Source of the DNA: Atopsyche davidsoni
Lineage: Eukaryota > Arthropoda > Insecta > Trichoptera > Hydrobiosidae
Direction of reading: 5' to 3'
DNA length: 64,000 nucleotides
Assembly (NCBI GenBank): GCA_022113835.1
Contig: JAILWY010000022.1
Location: forward strand, 1,612,001 to 1,676,000
The stretch's first letter is position 1. Each line of letters begins with the position of its first letter. The notes below the pieces were generated by a model. The model was not told where the DNA came from and did not search any database. It saw only the letters and a list, made by a program, of their open reading frames with translations. Made by a program: the position numbers and the translations under genes. This document shows positions 1-10,945 of the stretch, piece after piece.

Positions 1-323
1 TTCTAATAAATCTATCGTTATTTTTTTTTAATATTAATTAATTCATCATGATCATTCGTTATTAATAATAAAAACTGCTTTACGTGATAATATACTAATT
101 GTTTTATTTAAAATATTACATAGTTAAAATTAAAAAAATAAAAAATATATATTACAGCTAACCTTCTCGCGGTTCAGTTGCTGATAATACGACTGTGAGA
201 TAAACTATAAATTAATTTCAATTAACAAAATAAATACATGCGCAGTTCAGAAATAAATTAAAATTAATTTTGAATGCTCAAACTGATAAAAATATATATA
301 AAAATGACTGTTTATCTAAAACA
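1..323. other. AT-rich non-coding DNA
   Basis: No coding potential or recognisable repeat is seen. If the exon at 324-503 is real, this stretch holds the start of its next minus-strand intron. Confidence 0.5.
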
Positions 324-503
324 TTACAAAATGTTGCTTTGCTCGAGTTCAGCGATGTAAAGGTCAAGTAAAATATTGTTTTCAGGTAAGGTTGTATCAA
401 TCATGGGGGTGTTTACCTGAGTGTGGAGTGCTGAGAGACATGGCAGGGAGACTGCGAGGAGCAGAATAAAACCGGAAGTCCTCATATTGTTTGCCGAAGA
501 AAC
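324..503 (-). CDS. Candidate exon with start codon and signal peptide of a small secreted protein (partial gene)
   Basis: On the minus strand a long T-rich tract ending TTTCAG lies at 504-515, a strong 3' splice site. The exon would begin at 503, with the first ATG at 485-483, 18 nt in. The frame reads MRTSGFILLLAVSLPCLSAL then HTQVNTPMIDTTLPENNILL and DLYIAELEQSNIL before a stop at 326-324 (53 residues). Residues 1-19 look like a signal peptide: Arg near the start, a FILLLAVSL core, and a small-residue SA end. The exon could instead stop at CAG|GTAAAC (last base 417), giving 23 residues in phase 0, or at TTTT|GTAATG (last base 328). I do not recognise the protein. A short hydrophobic leader with an acidic, Leu/Tyr-containing stretch is common in insect neuropeptide precursors. 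Short neuropeptide F precursors also have a LYxxLL-like segment after the leader, but this is only resemblance. Any downstream exons lie outside the window. Confidence 0.45.
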   Translation of the reverse strand, partial: VSSANNMRTSGFILLLAVSLPCLSALHTQVNTPMIDTTLPENNILLDLYIAELEQSNIL

Positions 504-574
504 CTGAAACAAAAAAAAAATAATCAACCATTTGCGAAGAAACTTATTTAATATGAACACGTGTAGAGATATTC

Positions 575-765
575 CTTTTTGGGCCGTATTTTCAGAAATA
601 TAGAATATAGCCTACTATTACTGAGTGTGCAAGGAAAAAAAGGCATCGAGAGTAGAAAGCTAACATGGATGCGGAATCTGCGCCAGTAGTTAAAAATCAG
701 GGATACAGCCAAACTTATAGTCAAGTGAGATGATCGCCATCTTCTAAGAATAGGTACACGAAGAA
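575..765 (+). pseudogene. Decayed 3' end of a non-LTR retrotransposon
   Basis: Translation gives broken pieces such as GRIFRN, SRKLTWMRNLRQ and DDRHLLR, matching the better copy at 3,395-3,625. It has stop codons and indels and ends near a gaagaag tail at about 760. It is non-functional. Confidence 0.6.
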
Positions 766-799
766 GTCATGATGATTCCTACTTCTTGTCATGTTCTCA

Positions 800-1174
800 G
801 GTACGCTGCAGGTAATATATATTATCATTATGAAGAGACAATCGATCGACAATAAACTATGGTGATTCGATTCAATATGTAGAAATATCTCACAATTAGC
901 GATGCGTAAGAGATACGACGTGTCGGTAATTGCGATGGAGTCTCGATGGTGAATCTTTATGTTTTATTACAGGTATAATTAGAAAATGCTCAATAAGCAA
1001 ACAGGAAGTGACGCGAATTATAATAATAACATTATAATATTATACAATTATCCATACGCATATAAACAGAGTGCTTAAAAATTCAAGTAAAATAATTATT
1101 GAAGAATACAATATAAATTCATGACAATAGACCATGGCACACATAATATGCAAATAAACTATGGCTTTTGAAGG

Positions 1175-1243
<69 letters not shown>

Positions 1244-2029
1244 CCATCATCCTTTAAACAAAACTTAAAAAATATTGGCAAAAAAATAAATATTAATTAT
1301 AAACCAAGCGGTCTTCTCTTTCTATGCTGTCAAATAGCTTAAATATCATAATTGCATCTCTGACTGCGCATATTATATATATTATTATATATATTATTAT
1401 TATATATATATTATATATCTGACACCACAAAGCGCTAAATCATTATAAACAGGTAACTTTTAATTTTTGAAAAACCTTCATATCCCTGATTTGGGCCTCG
1501 CGTATATTTTTGAAAAATGTATTAAGCTCCACTGAAATAAAAAAAGCATACTTTTTTTTACGATTTTATTGGCACAAATGCGTTGCCTGCCATTGCTTTG
1601 TTATGAACTTAATGTTTATTTATAGTGAGAAACATAATAGTGCATTTTTTTTATAATTACACGCGGAAATGGTACTCGGATGTGTGCATATAATATAATA
1701 CACTATATCTGGAGGCCGCGCGTTCGTGACCCCTGAGGTTAAGGGTTAAGGCTTCTAAGGACACATCACTACATCAGGGGTGGCCAAGTCTATATTATTT
1801 TCTTATTAATAATTTTTTTAATTTTTTGCCATGTTTTAGATATGTCATGTTTATTATAAAAAAAACTAGAAACTAACACAATATTATTGAGGCATAAAAA
1901 TTATGTAAATATGTATATGGGTAAGACCTTGAAAAGTAGAGGGTGATGGTTCGAATCCTATGTGTACTTTATATACCTGTTTTCTCATCGTTGATTATCT
2001 GTATTACTTATTTATAACCAATATTTTAT
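800..2029. other. AT-rich non-coding DNA with an (AT)n microsatellite and a B-box-like remnant
   Basis: A pure AT dinucleotide run of about 62 bp occupies 1179-1241, and further AT-only patches lie near 1370-1420. At 1948-1958 the sequence GGTTCGAATCC matches a pol III B box exactly, but no convincing A box or tRNA fold surrounds it, so it is probably a SINE remnant. No gene is seen. Confidence 0.5.
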
Positions 2030-2560
2030 AATATATGACAGAAGTTTAGTAAATATTATGTTCTTCGACATTTTTTTTTCAGTAAAATAAACACGTTGAT
2101 CGTTTTCTAAATGAACAGCAAGATTGGATTGAACAGTTGGATATCATTCGTGAATACTGAAACCAAGAATTCAGCAGACAGCTTCATTACTGTTGACATA
2201 TTTGCATATGTACTTGTCAATATCAACGTTTCTTACTTGAATGGTGGTGGTAAATCCTCCATCTTCTGGCTTTCGCAGCTGTATTTCGGATATCCATCCT
2301 TACCAGTTAAGCATCCTGAGAATACTCATGCATATGAAATATTGCAATTGCATTGCTCGAATGAATATAATCTTTGATACACAATTTCTTTTGGTTAAAA
2401 AGTATGTACAGAAGCCGCTCACTTTCAATTTTGGCGTACATGTCAACACAAAACTGATGAAATACTTCACGGCATTTTAAAATGTGATTGGATCGTTGGG
2501 CTCTTATCATAATGCGATATGCATAATAATCCATAGATGAGACTTGTAATACGAATATTT
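2030..2560 (-). pseudogene. Helitron Rep/helicase relic (Helitron-like N-terminal region)
   Basis: Reading the minus strand from 2,545 downward gives MDYYAYRIMIRAQRSNHIL, CREVFHQFCVDMYAKIESER, NQKKLCIKDYIHSSNAI and HMHEYSQDA, the conserved order of the Helitron-like N domain. After a frameshift near 2,305 it continues RKPEDGGFTTTIQVRNVDI, KYICKYVN, ILGFSIHE and LAVHLENDQRVYF, the next conserved blocks of the same protein. The join NVDID-KYICKYVN skips a block of the family, so there is an internal deletion. In-frame stops and at least one frameshift make it a pseudogene. The Rep HUH and helicase motifs are not present. I did not find the element's terminal hairpin. Confidence 0.85.
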
Positions 2561-3394
2561 TTTTTCCCATATAAAAACAGACAAACTCACTATGATAAAA
2601 CTCTCTGTTGTGAATGACAGTTAGTGATTTTGTTTTACGCGCGATCTTCACAATGTTCTTTTTTCAAATATTTTGTGAGGAACGATGTCCACTTTACGGA
2701 TTTCGGAGTTTTTTTTTTTTTTTTTTGTGGCAGCCTGTAACGGCAACTTCATACTAATATTTACAAACATCGATATTAGTATTTTTCTATTGGCAGCCAT
2801 GCAAGCTGCCAGCTTCAAGACATTTTTGCGTATATGCAATACGCGAAAATGTCAGTTCCTTTTATGAAATGTCAACTTTTGTATGGGATTTACTTAATTA
2901 AATAAACCAAATTTGATAATCAATTTTTATACTTTTATTAGTCTAAAATACTTTCAGTATTTTTGGCTTTCAAATGAAACCGGTGTGGGGCTCATCGATT
3001 GTATGGTTTCAAAGCCTATAACGGATAAACAAACATCTTTTGTGTTTTATATATATAGATAGATAGATAGATAGATTGAGCAACATTGAAATGGTGACTA
3101 AAAATGGTTGTGTATACTTTATGCATTTTTTTATAAATAAATATTAGAAGGATAGATCCAAAATTTTTAAATACGTTTAATTAACACATAAAAAAAATGT
3201 TGAGTAGTCTTAATTTTTTAATAATAAAATCCAGGCATGGGCACACAAAACAGCAGCAATGCAAAAATTGAGGCTTTTAAATGTGGCTTTATGGGAGTTT
3301 AAATGTAGCTTTATGGGATTTTTTAATGTAGCATTATGGGATAATCTTTTGAATACATGAATTGACCATTAAAAAAACTGAGGGTGGTAAAAAG
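2561..3394. other. Non-coding DNA with poly-T and (TAGA)n
   Basis: A T run of about 20 lies at 2709-2727 and a TAGA microsatellite at about 3052-3076. The sequence before the TAGA run resembles the microsatellite-ended tail of a retroposon, but I cannot assign a family. Confidence 0.4.
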
Positions 3395-3625
3395 CGGAAA
3401 TAGTTATTTTGGCCGATTTTCAGAAATAACAAGTAAAGTCTACTGCAGCTGATTTTCCAGGAAAAGATCGAGGGAAAAGGAGATATTGGAAGGAGAAAAC
3501 TTACGTGGATGCGGAATTTATGCCAGTTGATGAATGTTGAAAGTACAACCGAATTTGTAAGACTGGCCCAGGATAAATATGCGCTCAAAAAAATGGTCGC
3601 CAACCTTCTAAAGGAACCATTAATA
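3395..3625 (+). pseudogene. 3' end of a non-LTR retrotransposon (C-terminal tail of the RT protein)
   Basis: This is the most readable copy of the dominant repeat family here. Fragments in order are RRKLTWMRN-like (here RRENLRGCGI in a shifted frame), then MRNLCQLMNVESTTEFVRLA and QDKYALKKMVANLLKE. This pattern (short basic GRRK segment, W/MRN, then xxFRxAQDRxxxKKxIANL) is typical of the extreme C-terminus of endonuclease/reverse-transcriptase proteins of insect LINEs. The catalytic RT motifs are absent, so this is a 5'-truncated insertion as LINEs commonly leave. The clade cannot be set from the tail alone. Confidence 0.7.
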
Positions 3626-3711
3626 CTTCATTTACTAAGACGTGGTTTAATAGCGACATGGGTTTTTTTTATATTACGGCTTAAAAATGCTCAGACGTAC
3701 AGTTATTAAAG

Positions 3712-3751
3712 ATATCTACATAAACCATCGATCCATGGTTTATGTAGATAT
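3712..3751. repeat. Perfect 17-bp inverted repeat (hairpin)
   Basis: The arms 3712-3728 and 3735-3751 are exact reverse complements around a 6-nt loop (CGATCC). There is no T-run or gene end beside it, so it is not a terminator. It may be a fold-back element remnant. Confidence 0.7.
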
Positions 3752-3911
3752 GACGTTGAAAATGTCTTCAAGGTCAAATAGAAAAATAAATATTAATAAA
3801 AGCGAAGGAAAAACACGTGTTCAGTGAAATGGTCACCAACTACTTGTGATGGGAAATATTATGGTATATTTACTTTGAATATAAATTTAACGTTTAGTAA
3901 AATTAAAAATA

Positions 3912-3970
3912 AACACACACACACACATATATATATGTATATATGTATATATGTATGTATGTGTGTGTTT
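3912..3970. repeat. Compound (CA)n/(TA)n/(TATG)n microsatellite
   Basis: A CA run is followed by TA and TATG/TG repeats. The open frames across it on both strands are low-complexity translations. Confidence 0.8.
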
Positions 3971-4089
3971 GGTGCTTTAATGAGGCTCACAGACCGCAAG
4001 TTGGCCATCACTCTTGGAGGATATCGTGGATTTTTTAAACGCCTCGGGCTGGTACGAAGCCGTGATTCAAATATTGATTTCAAGTAATT

Positions 4090-5340
4090 TTAATCATTGT
4101 TTATTGATTTTAATGGTAATAATTACCGCAATGATTGTACGTTTAGAATAATAATACGTTATCATTATTGTAAAACATGATATATCGGTAATTCGGTCAA
4201 GGAATATATATCAACATAAATGCACGGTTGTTATCGTTAATATAACTGATTGATTAGAAGGGCTGTTAATAAAGATATATTAATAGTTAATAAAATTAAT
4301 TAGGGACAAAATAATTGATGAAACTAAAGCAAAAAAAAGTCTTTGTCTTCTACCCATAGTATATGCGTATATTTCGTATGGAGATGAAATTAAAAGTTTG
4401 TGTTTACAGTCGTAAACAATATGGTAATAAATAATATTTTATAGGAAGGTCTGCGTCATGGTCCTTGAATCTTCGACAATCATCGTCATCAATCACACAG
4501 GGAAAAACACGTAACATGGGCAAATTCATAAATCATGATTTATGCAATATTTTATAAATACCTGTTGAAAACCAACGGAACAGTCCGAGGAGTCGACAGC
4601 AATAATTGCTTTCTGATCACGAGCATATCAATAAACCCATTATTAAATAAAAACACCTGTCCTCAGATACACCTTAATATATTAAAACTACTGTACTAAT
4701 GTGTAAAAGGCGTAAAAGGCCGCAAGTGAATTTTTCAACGTTTCGTAGCAGACTCAAAACACAACACTAAAGTACGAAGAAAATTTATAAATATTATGTT
4801 TGTGTTGTGTGCAATTATGGTGTATAGTAGCACTTATTATTATTATTGAACAATGGGTTTTGAATTAATGTATATTTTAAGTGATTCTTGGAATATTTTA
4901 CTTGATTATTAAAAAAAAAAAATTCTGTATAAACATATTGTCACTTTGCATTTGCATAAAGATTTCCATACTTGTCTTGTTTACAATAAAACATTCAGTA
5001 TTTTCCCTCTTGCAATACAAACAAAATAATTGTATTGGGCCGATTGATTCAAATTAAATTAAATTACAAATTATTTACATTATGTGTGATACACCACATT
5101 GAAATAGTTAATATTAATACCCAAATGACTTTAGTAGTGCATTATTGCATACAAGCAATAATGCACTGTACGGTTAAATTTTTCTGTTGATTCTGTGTAT
5201 ACGTATATGTTTCAAGTCATTTCAAGTGGAAATCGATTACATGAAAACGTGATTGCATATAAAATATTTTAAAAATAAATAATGATATCCCAATTAAAAA
5301 TATTTACCAAAGATTCGCCGACACGAAAATGCTAAAGACC
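4090..5340. other. AT-rich non-coding DNA with a short hairpin
   Basis: No coding region is supported. At 5136-5167 two perfect 13-bp arms (AGTGCATTATTGC and its complement) flank a 6-nt loop. Nothing else stands out. Confidence 0.45.
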
Positions 5341-5344
5341 TCCG

Positions 5345-5425
5345 AAACCGGTAAATTAAAAATACAATTAATCTCCTCTTAACCGGTTCATTTTTTGCCG
5401 GTTCGGGTTCGTGCCCCGCACCGGT
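5345..5425. promoter_or_regulatory. Cluster of CCGGT/AACCGGTT motifs
   Basis: Four ACCGGT or CCGGTT motifs fall in about 80 bp (5346-5352, 5381-5388, 5398-5403, 5420-5425). The second is a perfect AACCGGTT palindrome, the consensus of Grainyhead-family factors. The patch is more GC-rich than its surroundings and abuts the satellite. A role as an intronic enhancer is inference. Confidence 0.25.
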
Positions 5426-5535
5426 CGGCCTTCGTACGATTTTGCCAGAGAACGTAGTCTCATCAATCAACACACCATTGTCTCACCATAAGTCCCCACA
5501 GGCGACCCATTCCCCTACGAACACGTTTAACTAGA

Positions 5536-7610
5536 CAGGGCGTTTATTTTAACGGCAGATTTAAACCTAATTATAGGATCATTTTTGAATAATATTTCGC
5601 ACACAATTAATTAATTAATTTGATGTACTACGCAGATAAAATTTATTAACACAAATACTGTTGTTTTTTCTGGAGTGGTTATATAAGACCAGGGCGTTTA
5701 TTTTAACGGCAGATTTAAACCTAATTATAGGATCATTTTTGAATAATATTTCGCACACAATTAATTAATTAATTTGATGTACTACGCAGATAAAATTTAT
5801 TAACACAAATACTGTTGTTTTTTCTGGAGTGTTTATATAAGACCAGGGCGTTTATTTTAACGGCAGATTTAAACTTAATTATAGGATCATTTTTAAATAT
5901 TATTGCGCAAACATTTAATTAATTAATTTGATGTACTACGCAGATAAAATTTATTAACACAAATACTGTTGTTTTTTCTGGAGTGGTTATATAAGACCAG
6001 GGCGTTTATTTTAACGGCAGATTTAAACCTAATTATAGGATCATTTTTGAATTATATTTCGCAGACATTTAATTAATTAATTTGATGTACTACGCAGATA
6101 AAATTTATTAACACAAATACTGTTGTTTTTTCTGGAGTGGTTATATAAGACCAGGGCGTTTATTTTAACGGCAGATTTAAACCTAATTATAGGATCATTT
6201 TTGAATAATATTTCGCACACATTTAATCAATTAATTTGATGTGCTACGCAGATAAAATTTATTAACACAAATACTGTTGTTTTTTTCTGGAGTGGTTATA
6301 TAAGACCGGGCGTTAATTTTAACGGCAGATTTAAACCTAATTATAGGATCATTTTTGAATAATATTTCGCACATATTTAATTAATTAATTTGATGTACTA
6401 CGCAGATAAAATTTATTAACACAAATACTGTTGTTTTTTCTGGAGTGGTTATATAAGACCGGGCGTTTATTTTAACGGCAGATTTAAACCTAATTAAAGG
6501 ATCATTTTTTAATAATATTTTGCACACATTGTTGAATCAATTGGATGTACTACGCAGATAAAATCTATAAACACAAATGCTGTTGTTTTTTCTGAAGTGT
6601 TTATATAAGACCAGGGCGTTTATTTTAACGGCAGATTTAAACCTAATTAAAGGATCATTTTTTAATTATATTTCGCACACATTTAATTAATCAATTTGAT
6701 GTACTACGCAGATAAAATCTATGAACACAAATGCTGTTGTTTGTGACCAAGGCGTTTATTTTAACAGCAGATTTTAACCTAGTTATAGGATCCTTTGTGA
6801 AATAAACATCTTTTAAATCATTATTTCACACATATTTTTACTGCGCAGTTAAAACCCATAAACACAATTTTTTTTTTGTTTTTTTGGTGCCTATGATATA
6901 TAAGATTGGGCGTTTATTTAACGTAGTTATAGGATCTTTTGTGATATAAACATGTTTTAAATCAATGTTTCACAAATAAACATACTGCGCAGTCAATACC
7001 TATAAACACAAATACTGTTGTTTTTCTTTTTGTTGTCTTTATTAAGATCAGGCGTATATGTTAACGGCAGAATTTAACATAGTTATAGGATTTTTTATGA
7101 AATAAACATGTTTTAAATGTTTCACAAACACTCATCATTATTTTTATGTACTACGCAGTTAAAATATATAAACACAAATGCTTTTATTTTCTAAAGTGCT
7201 AAAGTGCTAATATAACACCGGGCGTTTATTTTAGCACCAGATCTTATATATTTTTAGTTATTTTAATATACTACGCAGTTAATATCTATTAACACAAATA
7301 CTAGAGTGCCTGTTTAAGCCTGGTCGTTTATTTTAACAGCAGAATTTAAACTGATTATATGATCCTTTATGGAATAAACAAGCTATAAATAGATATATAA
7401 TATTTAATACTGCTGTTTTTCTATTGATCGGGCGTTTATTTTAACAGTTGTATTAAATAAATACTTCATATTTTATTCTAATTATTTTAATGTACTTTAC
7501 AGTTAAAATCTATTATAAAATCACACAACGTTGATTCACTGGAGTTCCCATATATGATATCGCAGATATATTAAACTAGACCAAACGTTTATTTTAATGG
7601 TAAAATTTAA
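5536..7610. repeat. Tandem satellite, 153-154-bp unit, decaying to the right
   Basis: Each unit starts near gaccaGGGCGTTTATTTT, has TTTAAACCTAATTATAGGATC in the middle and CTACGCAGATAAAAT near its end. Unit starts at 5538, 5692, 5846, 6000, 6154, 6308, 6461 and 6614 are spaced 153-154 bp with few differences. Later starts at about 6750, 6908, 7051, 7220, 7322, 7430 and 7577 vary by 100-170 bp and are increasingly diverged. There is no open frame. The homogeneous left and ragged right fit unequal exchange with an old array edge. Confidence 0.93.
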
Positions 7611-8104
7611 CCTGGATCCAAGATTCTTCGATGAGTTAAATACACAGCGTTGTATTTAAATAATATACAGCGTGGTATCCGAATATGCCACCGCGTTGTA
7701 TCGGAACCATACACGGAGATGTATCCGAAAAAAGGTTAACAGGCGTATCGAGTAATGGGCATACAACTGACCACTTAACCGCTAGGCCACAGTAACGAGA
7801 ATAAAAATATATCGACCACTTCCCATTGCTGTTAAATTACCCCAGTGTTGCTAACCGCGCCGCCCTTGATCTAAATACCAAAGGAGAGCGAAAGTCTGCT
7901 ACGGTTACTCATGTATTTCCGAGTATAATATATTATTTTATATATTTTATTTAATTCATACACAATTGAGTATTTGAGACGCACAGAAAACTAGTTTTTT
8001 TTAAAGGGGGGTTTTAAATTTAAAGTCACAGTTTAATTGAACGATCAAATGACAAAGTATTTGAGAGAAAGTGATTTGATCGGTTTATTGTTTACTAGAT
8101 ATAA
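7611..8104. other. Non-coding DNA with a tRNA-like SINE remnant (minus)
   Basis: On the minus strand 7790-7765 reads GTGGCCTAGCGGTTAAG, an A-box-like segment typical of tRNA-derived SINEs. No intact B box follows at the right distance. The rest holds nothing recognisable. Confidence 0.35.
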
Positions 8105-8306
8105 ACGCCATAGCTTTGTATGGAAAGGATTATGTGATAATGCTATTGGGCAGTAGCAGCAATATTATATAAAACTGCTGGTGTAGAAGACTAGGACTTA
8201 TACTATTTCCCCCTTAGAAAACCATGAACACTGGCTCAGCATGTGTATATGCTCAGTGAAATGATCGCCAGCCTCCTCTGAGGACAGATACCCTATGAAG
8301 AAGAGT
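8105..8306 (+). mobile_element. Short interspersed element with LINE-type 3' tail (truncated copy)
   Basis: It contains the segments aatgctattgggcagtag, aaaactgctggtgtagaag and aaccatgaacactggctc, followed by the tail gaaatgatcgccagcctcc, ctgagga and a gaagaag end. The same order is seen at 22,826, 30,545 and 53,945, and reversed at 15,549. The tail matches the retrotransposon 3' end. Confidence 0.65.
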
Positions 8307-9592
8307 GTTCCTGAATAATCGGGGATTCCCATAAAATATTACATGAAAATTGTCTTTGTAGTGTATAAAAATTATTTTGTGAGCGGTCGACGCGCGCGGC
8401 CGGCTATTTCGATGAGAAGGGAGTGGTCGTTTCGGAAGGTCGACAGGTCTCGGTACAAAGTCAGTCCATTGTGCGGACACTTGGATCGTTAAGCCTACAT
8501 CAGCTGTGATATTTGCAGTGTGTATTGAAAACACCTTAGCAGAGTATCGGTGGTGTCAATACTAATTGAAATAAACAGCTGTTTTAAAACAAAGAGACTT
8601 ATGCTTCAAAATACTTTGACACAAGCTTTGTTCAGTTGAAGTTTCAGGCCTCGGGAAACGTTAAAATTAAAATAAATATAAAGACAAATTTTATATGAAA
8701 CATTCGGTGTTTCAGTACTTCAACGTTTCTCGGGTTATAATAGCAAAAAATACACAGCAAGATCGTGACGTCATCGTGTTGACATATCGGAGAACGCTAG
8801 CGCGAAGCTGATAATATGATTATCTAAAAAAATTCAGATATTATTGATTTGTGATCAGCCGCGTAAAAAAAACATATAGCGAATTTCGAGGATGTTTTTA
8901 TTTGTATTTGTGTTTGAACGAAGGTTTGTGACGAGTTTTGAAACACCCTGTGTTTGATGGTGCCAACGATCGTTTCTGGCTGTGACCAAACGCCAAGTTG
9001 TGAAAACGACAGCACAAGAGACAATCGCTAGTGTTGCGAAATGCGAAATTACCCAAAGTGGCTACAACTGCTGGTCAGACAGTTTCGATACTTTCAGCGG
9101 TTACAGTAACGAAACTAAACGAAAAACCGGCCAGAGAAATAATATATTATAATAATGAATTGAACTCTTAGCGTGGAGCTTTAAATGGAAGCTTTCCTTC
9201 GCGCATCTTTAGAACCGTTTTATATAAATAATTATAAACAAAAAAGCGGCATCGGGAGGAGTAAATTAAAAGCTAGAAATTGAGAAGTAGAGTTGGTCAC
9301 AGTTTAACTGTAATATGGTGACTTTTTAAAGTTCACCATTTCACTTTCAATCGAAAACCGTTATGCACAGCTCACGCAAAGCACAGTTCGAATATACAGC
9401 GTGAGTTACAAAGTGCGTCAGTGGCCCGCATTATACAGCGTGAAACGGGAACAGCCCAGCGGCATGAAAAGTGAAACACTGAAAAGTCGGACAGCGAAAG
9501 AAAAAAAAACTGAACGATGGTTACACTTCCGTTGTATAATACCTCGCCTCGGGCAAGGCTGGCCGCGCGGTCACTCTCCGTTTCACTTCGGG
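8307..9592. other. Mixed-composition non-coding DNA
   Basis: A GC-richer patch at 8375-8500 and another at 9400-9600 are open in some frames, but none resembles a known family. An imperfect inverted pair around gggaaacgttaaa (8652) and ttcaacgtttctcgggtt (8719) is present. I assign no function. Confidence 0.35.
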
Positions 9593-10945
9593 GCTGCCCG
9601 AAGCACAGTGCATAAGCTTAGGACTATTGCAATGCTTTGGTTTCTTCTTCTCGTTATGCCTCTCCTCGTATAAGCGTGGTGAACCATTTCATCGAACTTA
9701 TTTCTATCCTGAAACTCCCCCTTTTCCTATAGGATGCTATTTTTACTGTATATGAGACTTTGCGCATTAGGTGCAATAAACTTTCATTTGTGCCTCAGCC
9801 TCAATTTTTCGCATAGTAGCTGTCTTAAGCGTCCAAGTCCAAGAAATGAGACGGCATAACACATGGTGATTTCAGTGCTACATCTGAGTACCTTGAGCAT
9901 AGTATTTTTCTTTCTCAATCCTCACTTCAAATTCCTGAATAAATCGTATTTGAAAGACAACTTATCAACCGGCAAAAAGACACTTAAAAATTTACCCTGA
10001 AAGCTTGCCCAAAGCACAGTGCATACGCTGGCTAATGACTATTGCAATGGTTCGGCTTCTTCTTCTCCTTATGCCTCTCCTCATAGAAGTGTGGTGAATC
10101 ATTTCATCGAACGTATTTCTATCCAGAACTTCCTCCTTTCAATCCCTCTTTTTTCTTGGATAATCAGCTGTAGGATGCTGTATTTACTGTATAGAAGACC
10201 TTCTATTACTATGAGCATTTTTCATATATAACGCGGTCAACCCATGGTGTTTTAAGGATTCTCCTATACAGCCTAAATTCTTTGCATAGTAGCTGTCTTG
10301 AGTGTCCAAGCTTTGACTCCATAAAGGTCAAGTATTCCTGGATAAATCGTATTTGAAAGACAACTAATCCACCGGCAAAAGAACTCAAACCCAGCCCAAA
10401 AAAATTAAAAATTTACTTTGAAAGCTTGTCTGAAGCACAGTGCATACGCTGGCTTAGGACTATTGCAATGGTTTGGCATCTTCTTCTCCTTATGCCTTTC
10501 TTCATATAAGCGTGGTGACCATTTCATCGAACGTATTTCTATCCTGAACTTCCTCCTTTCAATGCCTCTTTTTTCTTCGATTTTTCCTTGGACAAGCTGT
10601 AGGATACTGTATTTACTGTATAGAAGACCTTCTATTACTTTGAGCATTTTTCACCTGTGACGCGGTCAATCCATGGTGTTTTAAAGATTCTCCTATACAG
10701 CCTAAATTCTTTGCATGTAGCTGTATTGAGTGTCCAAGCATCGACTTCATAAAAACGAAATGAGACGACGTAGCACTTGGTGATTTCAGTGATTGAGCAT
10801 AGTATTTTTCTGTCTCAATCCTCACTTAAAATTCCTGGCCAAGACCCCGAGATTGCAATAAATATAAATCGTATTTGAAATACAACTAATCCACCGGAAG
10901 AAAGACTCAAATACAGCCCAAAAAAATTAAAAATTTACTCTGATA
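9593..10945 (-). repeat. Tandem array of retrotransposon 3' ends (three units, minus)
   Basis: Units begin near aagcttg at about 9593, 10,002 and 10,422 and end at about 10,945, giving lengths of roughly 410, 420 and 520 bp. Read on the minus strand each contains ctgtataggagaatc, cttaaaacaccatgg, the YSILQLVQGK-like coding piece and a caccacg-type tail. The 10,422 copy retains YSKYSILQLVQGKIEEKRGI and ERRKF. The flank ggcaaaaagac/cccaaaaaaattaaaaatt recurs between units, so the array arose by duplication of a unit including flanking sequence, not by independent insertions. Confidence 0.75.

Noticed and set aside
370..390. Plus-strand TTGTTTTCAG|GTAAGG as another recursive splice site
   Set aside because: It lies inside the candidate minus-strand exon, has a weak pyrimidine tract and no plus-strand gene context. 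Kept as evidence that such fused sites can occur by chance.
3712..3751. Perfect hairpin as a terminator or microRNA precursor
   Set aside because: No transcription unit beside it. A 17-bp stem with a 6-nt loop is too short for a typical microRNA precursor.
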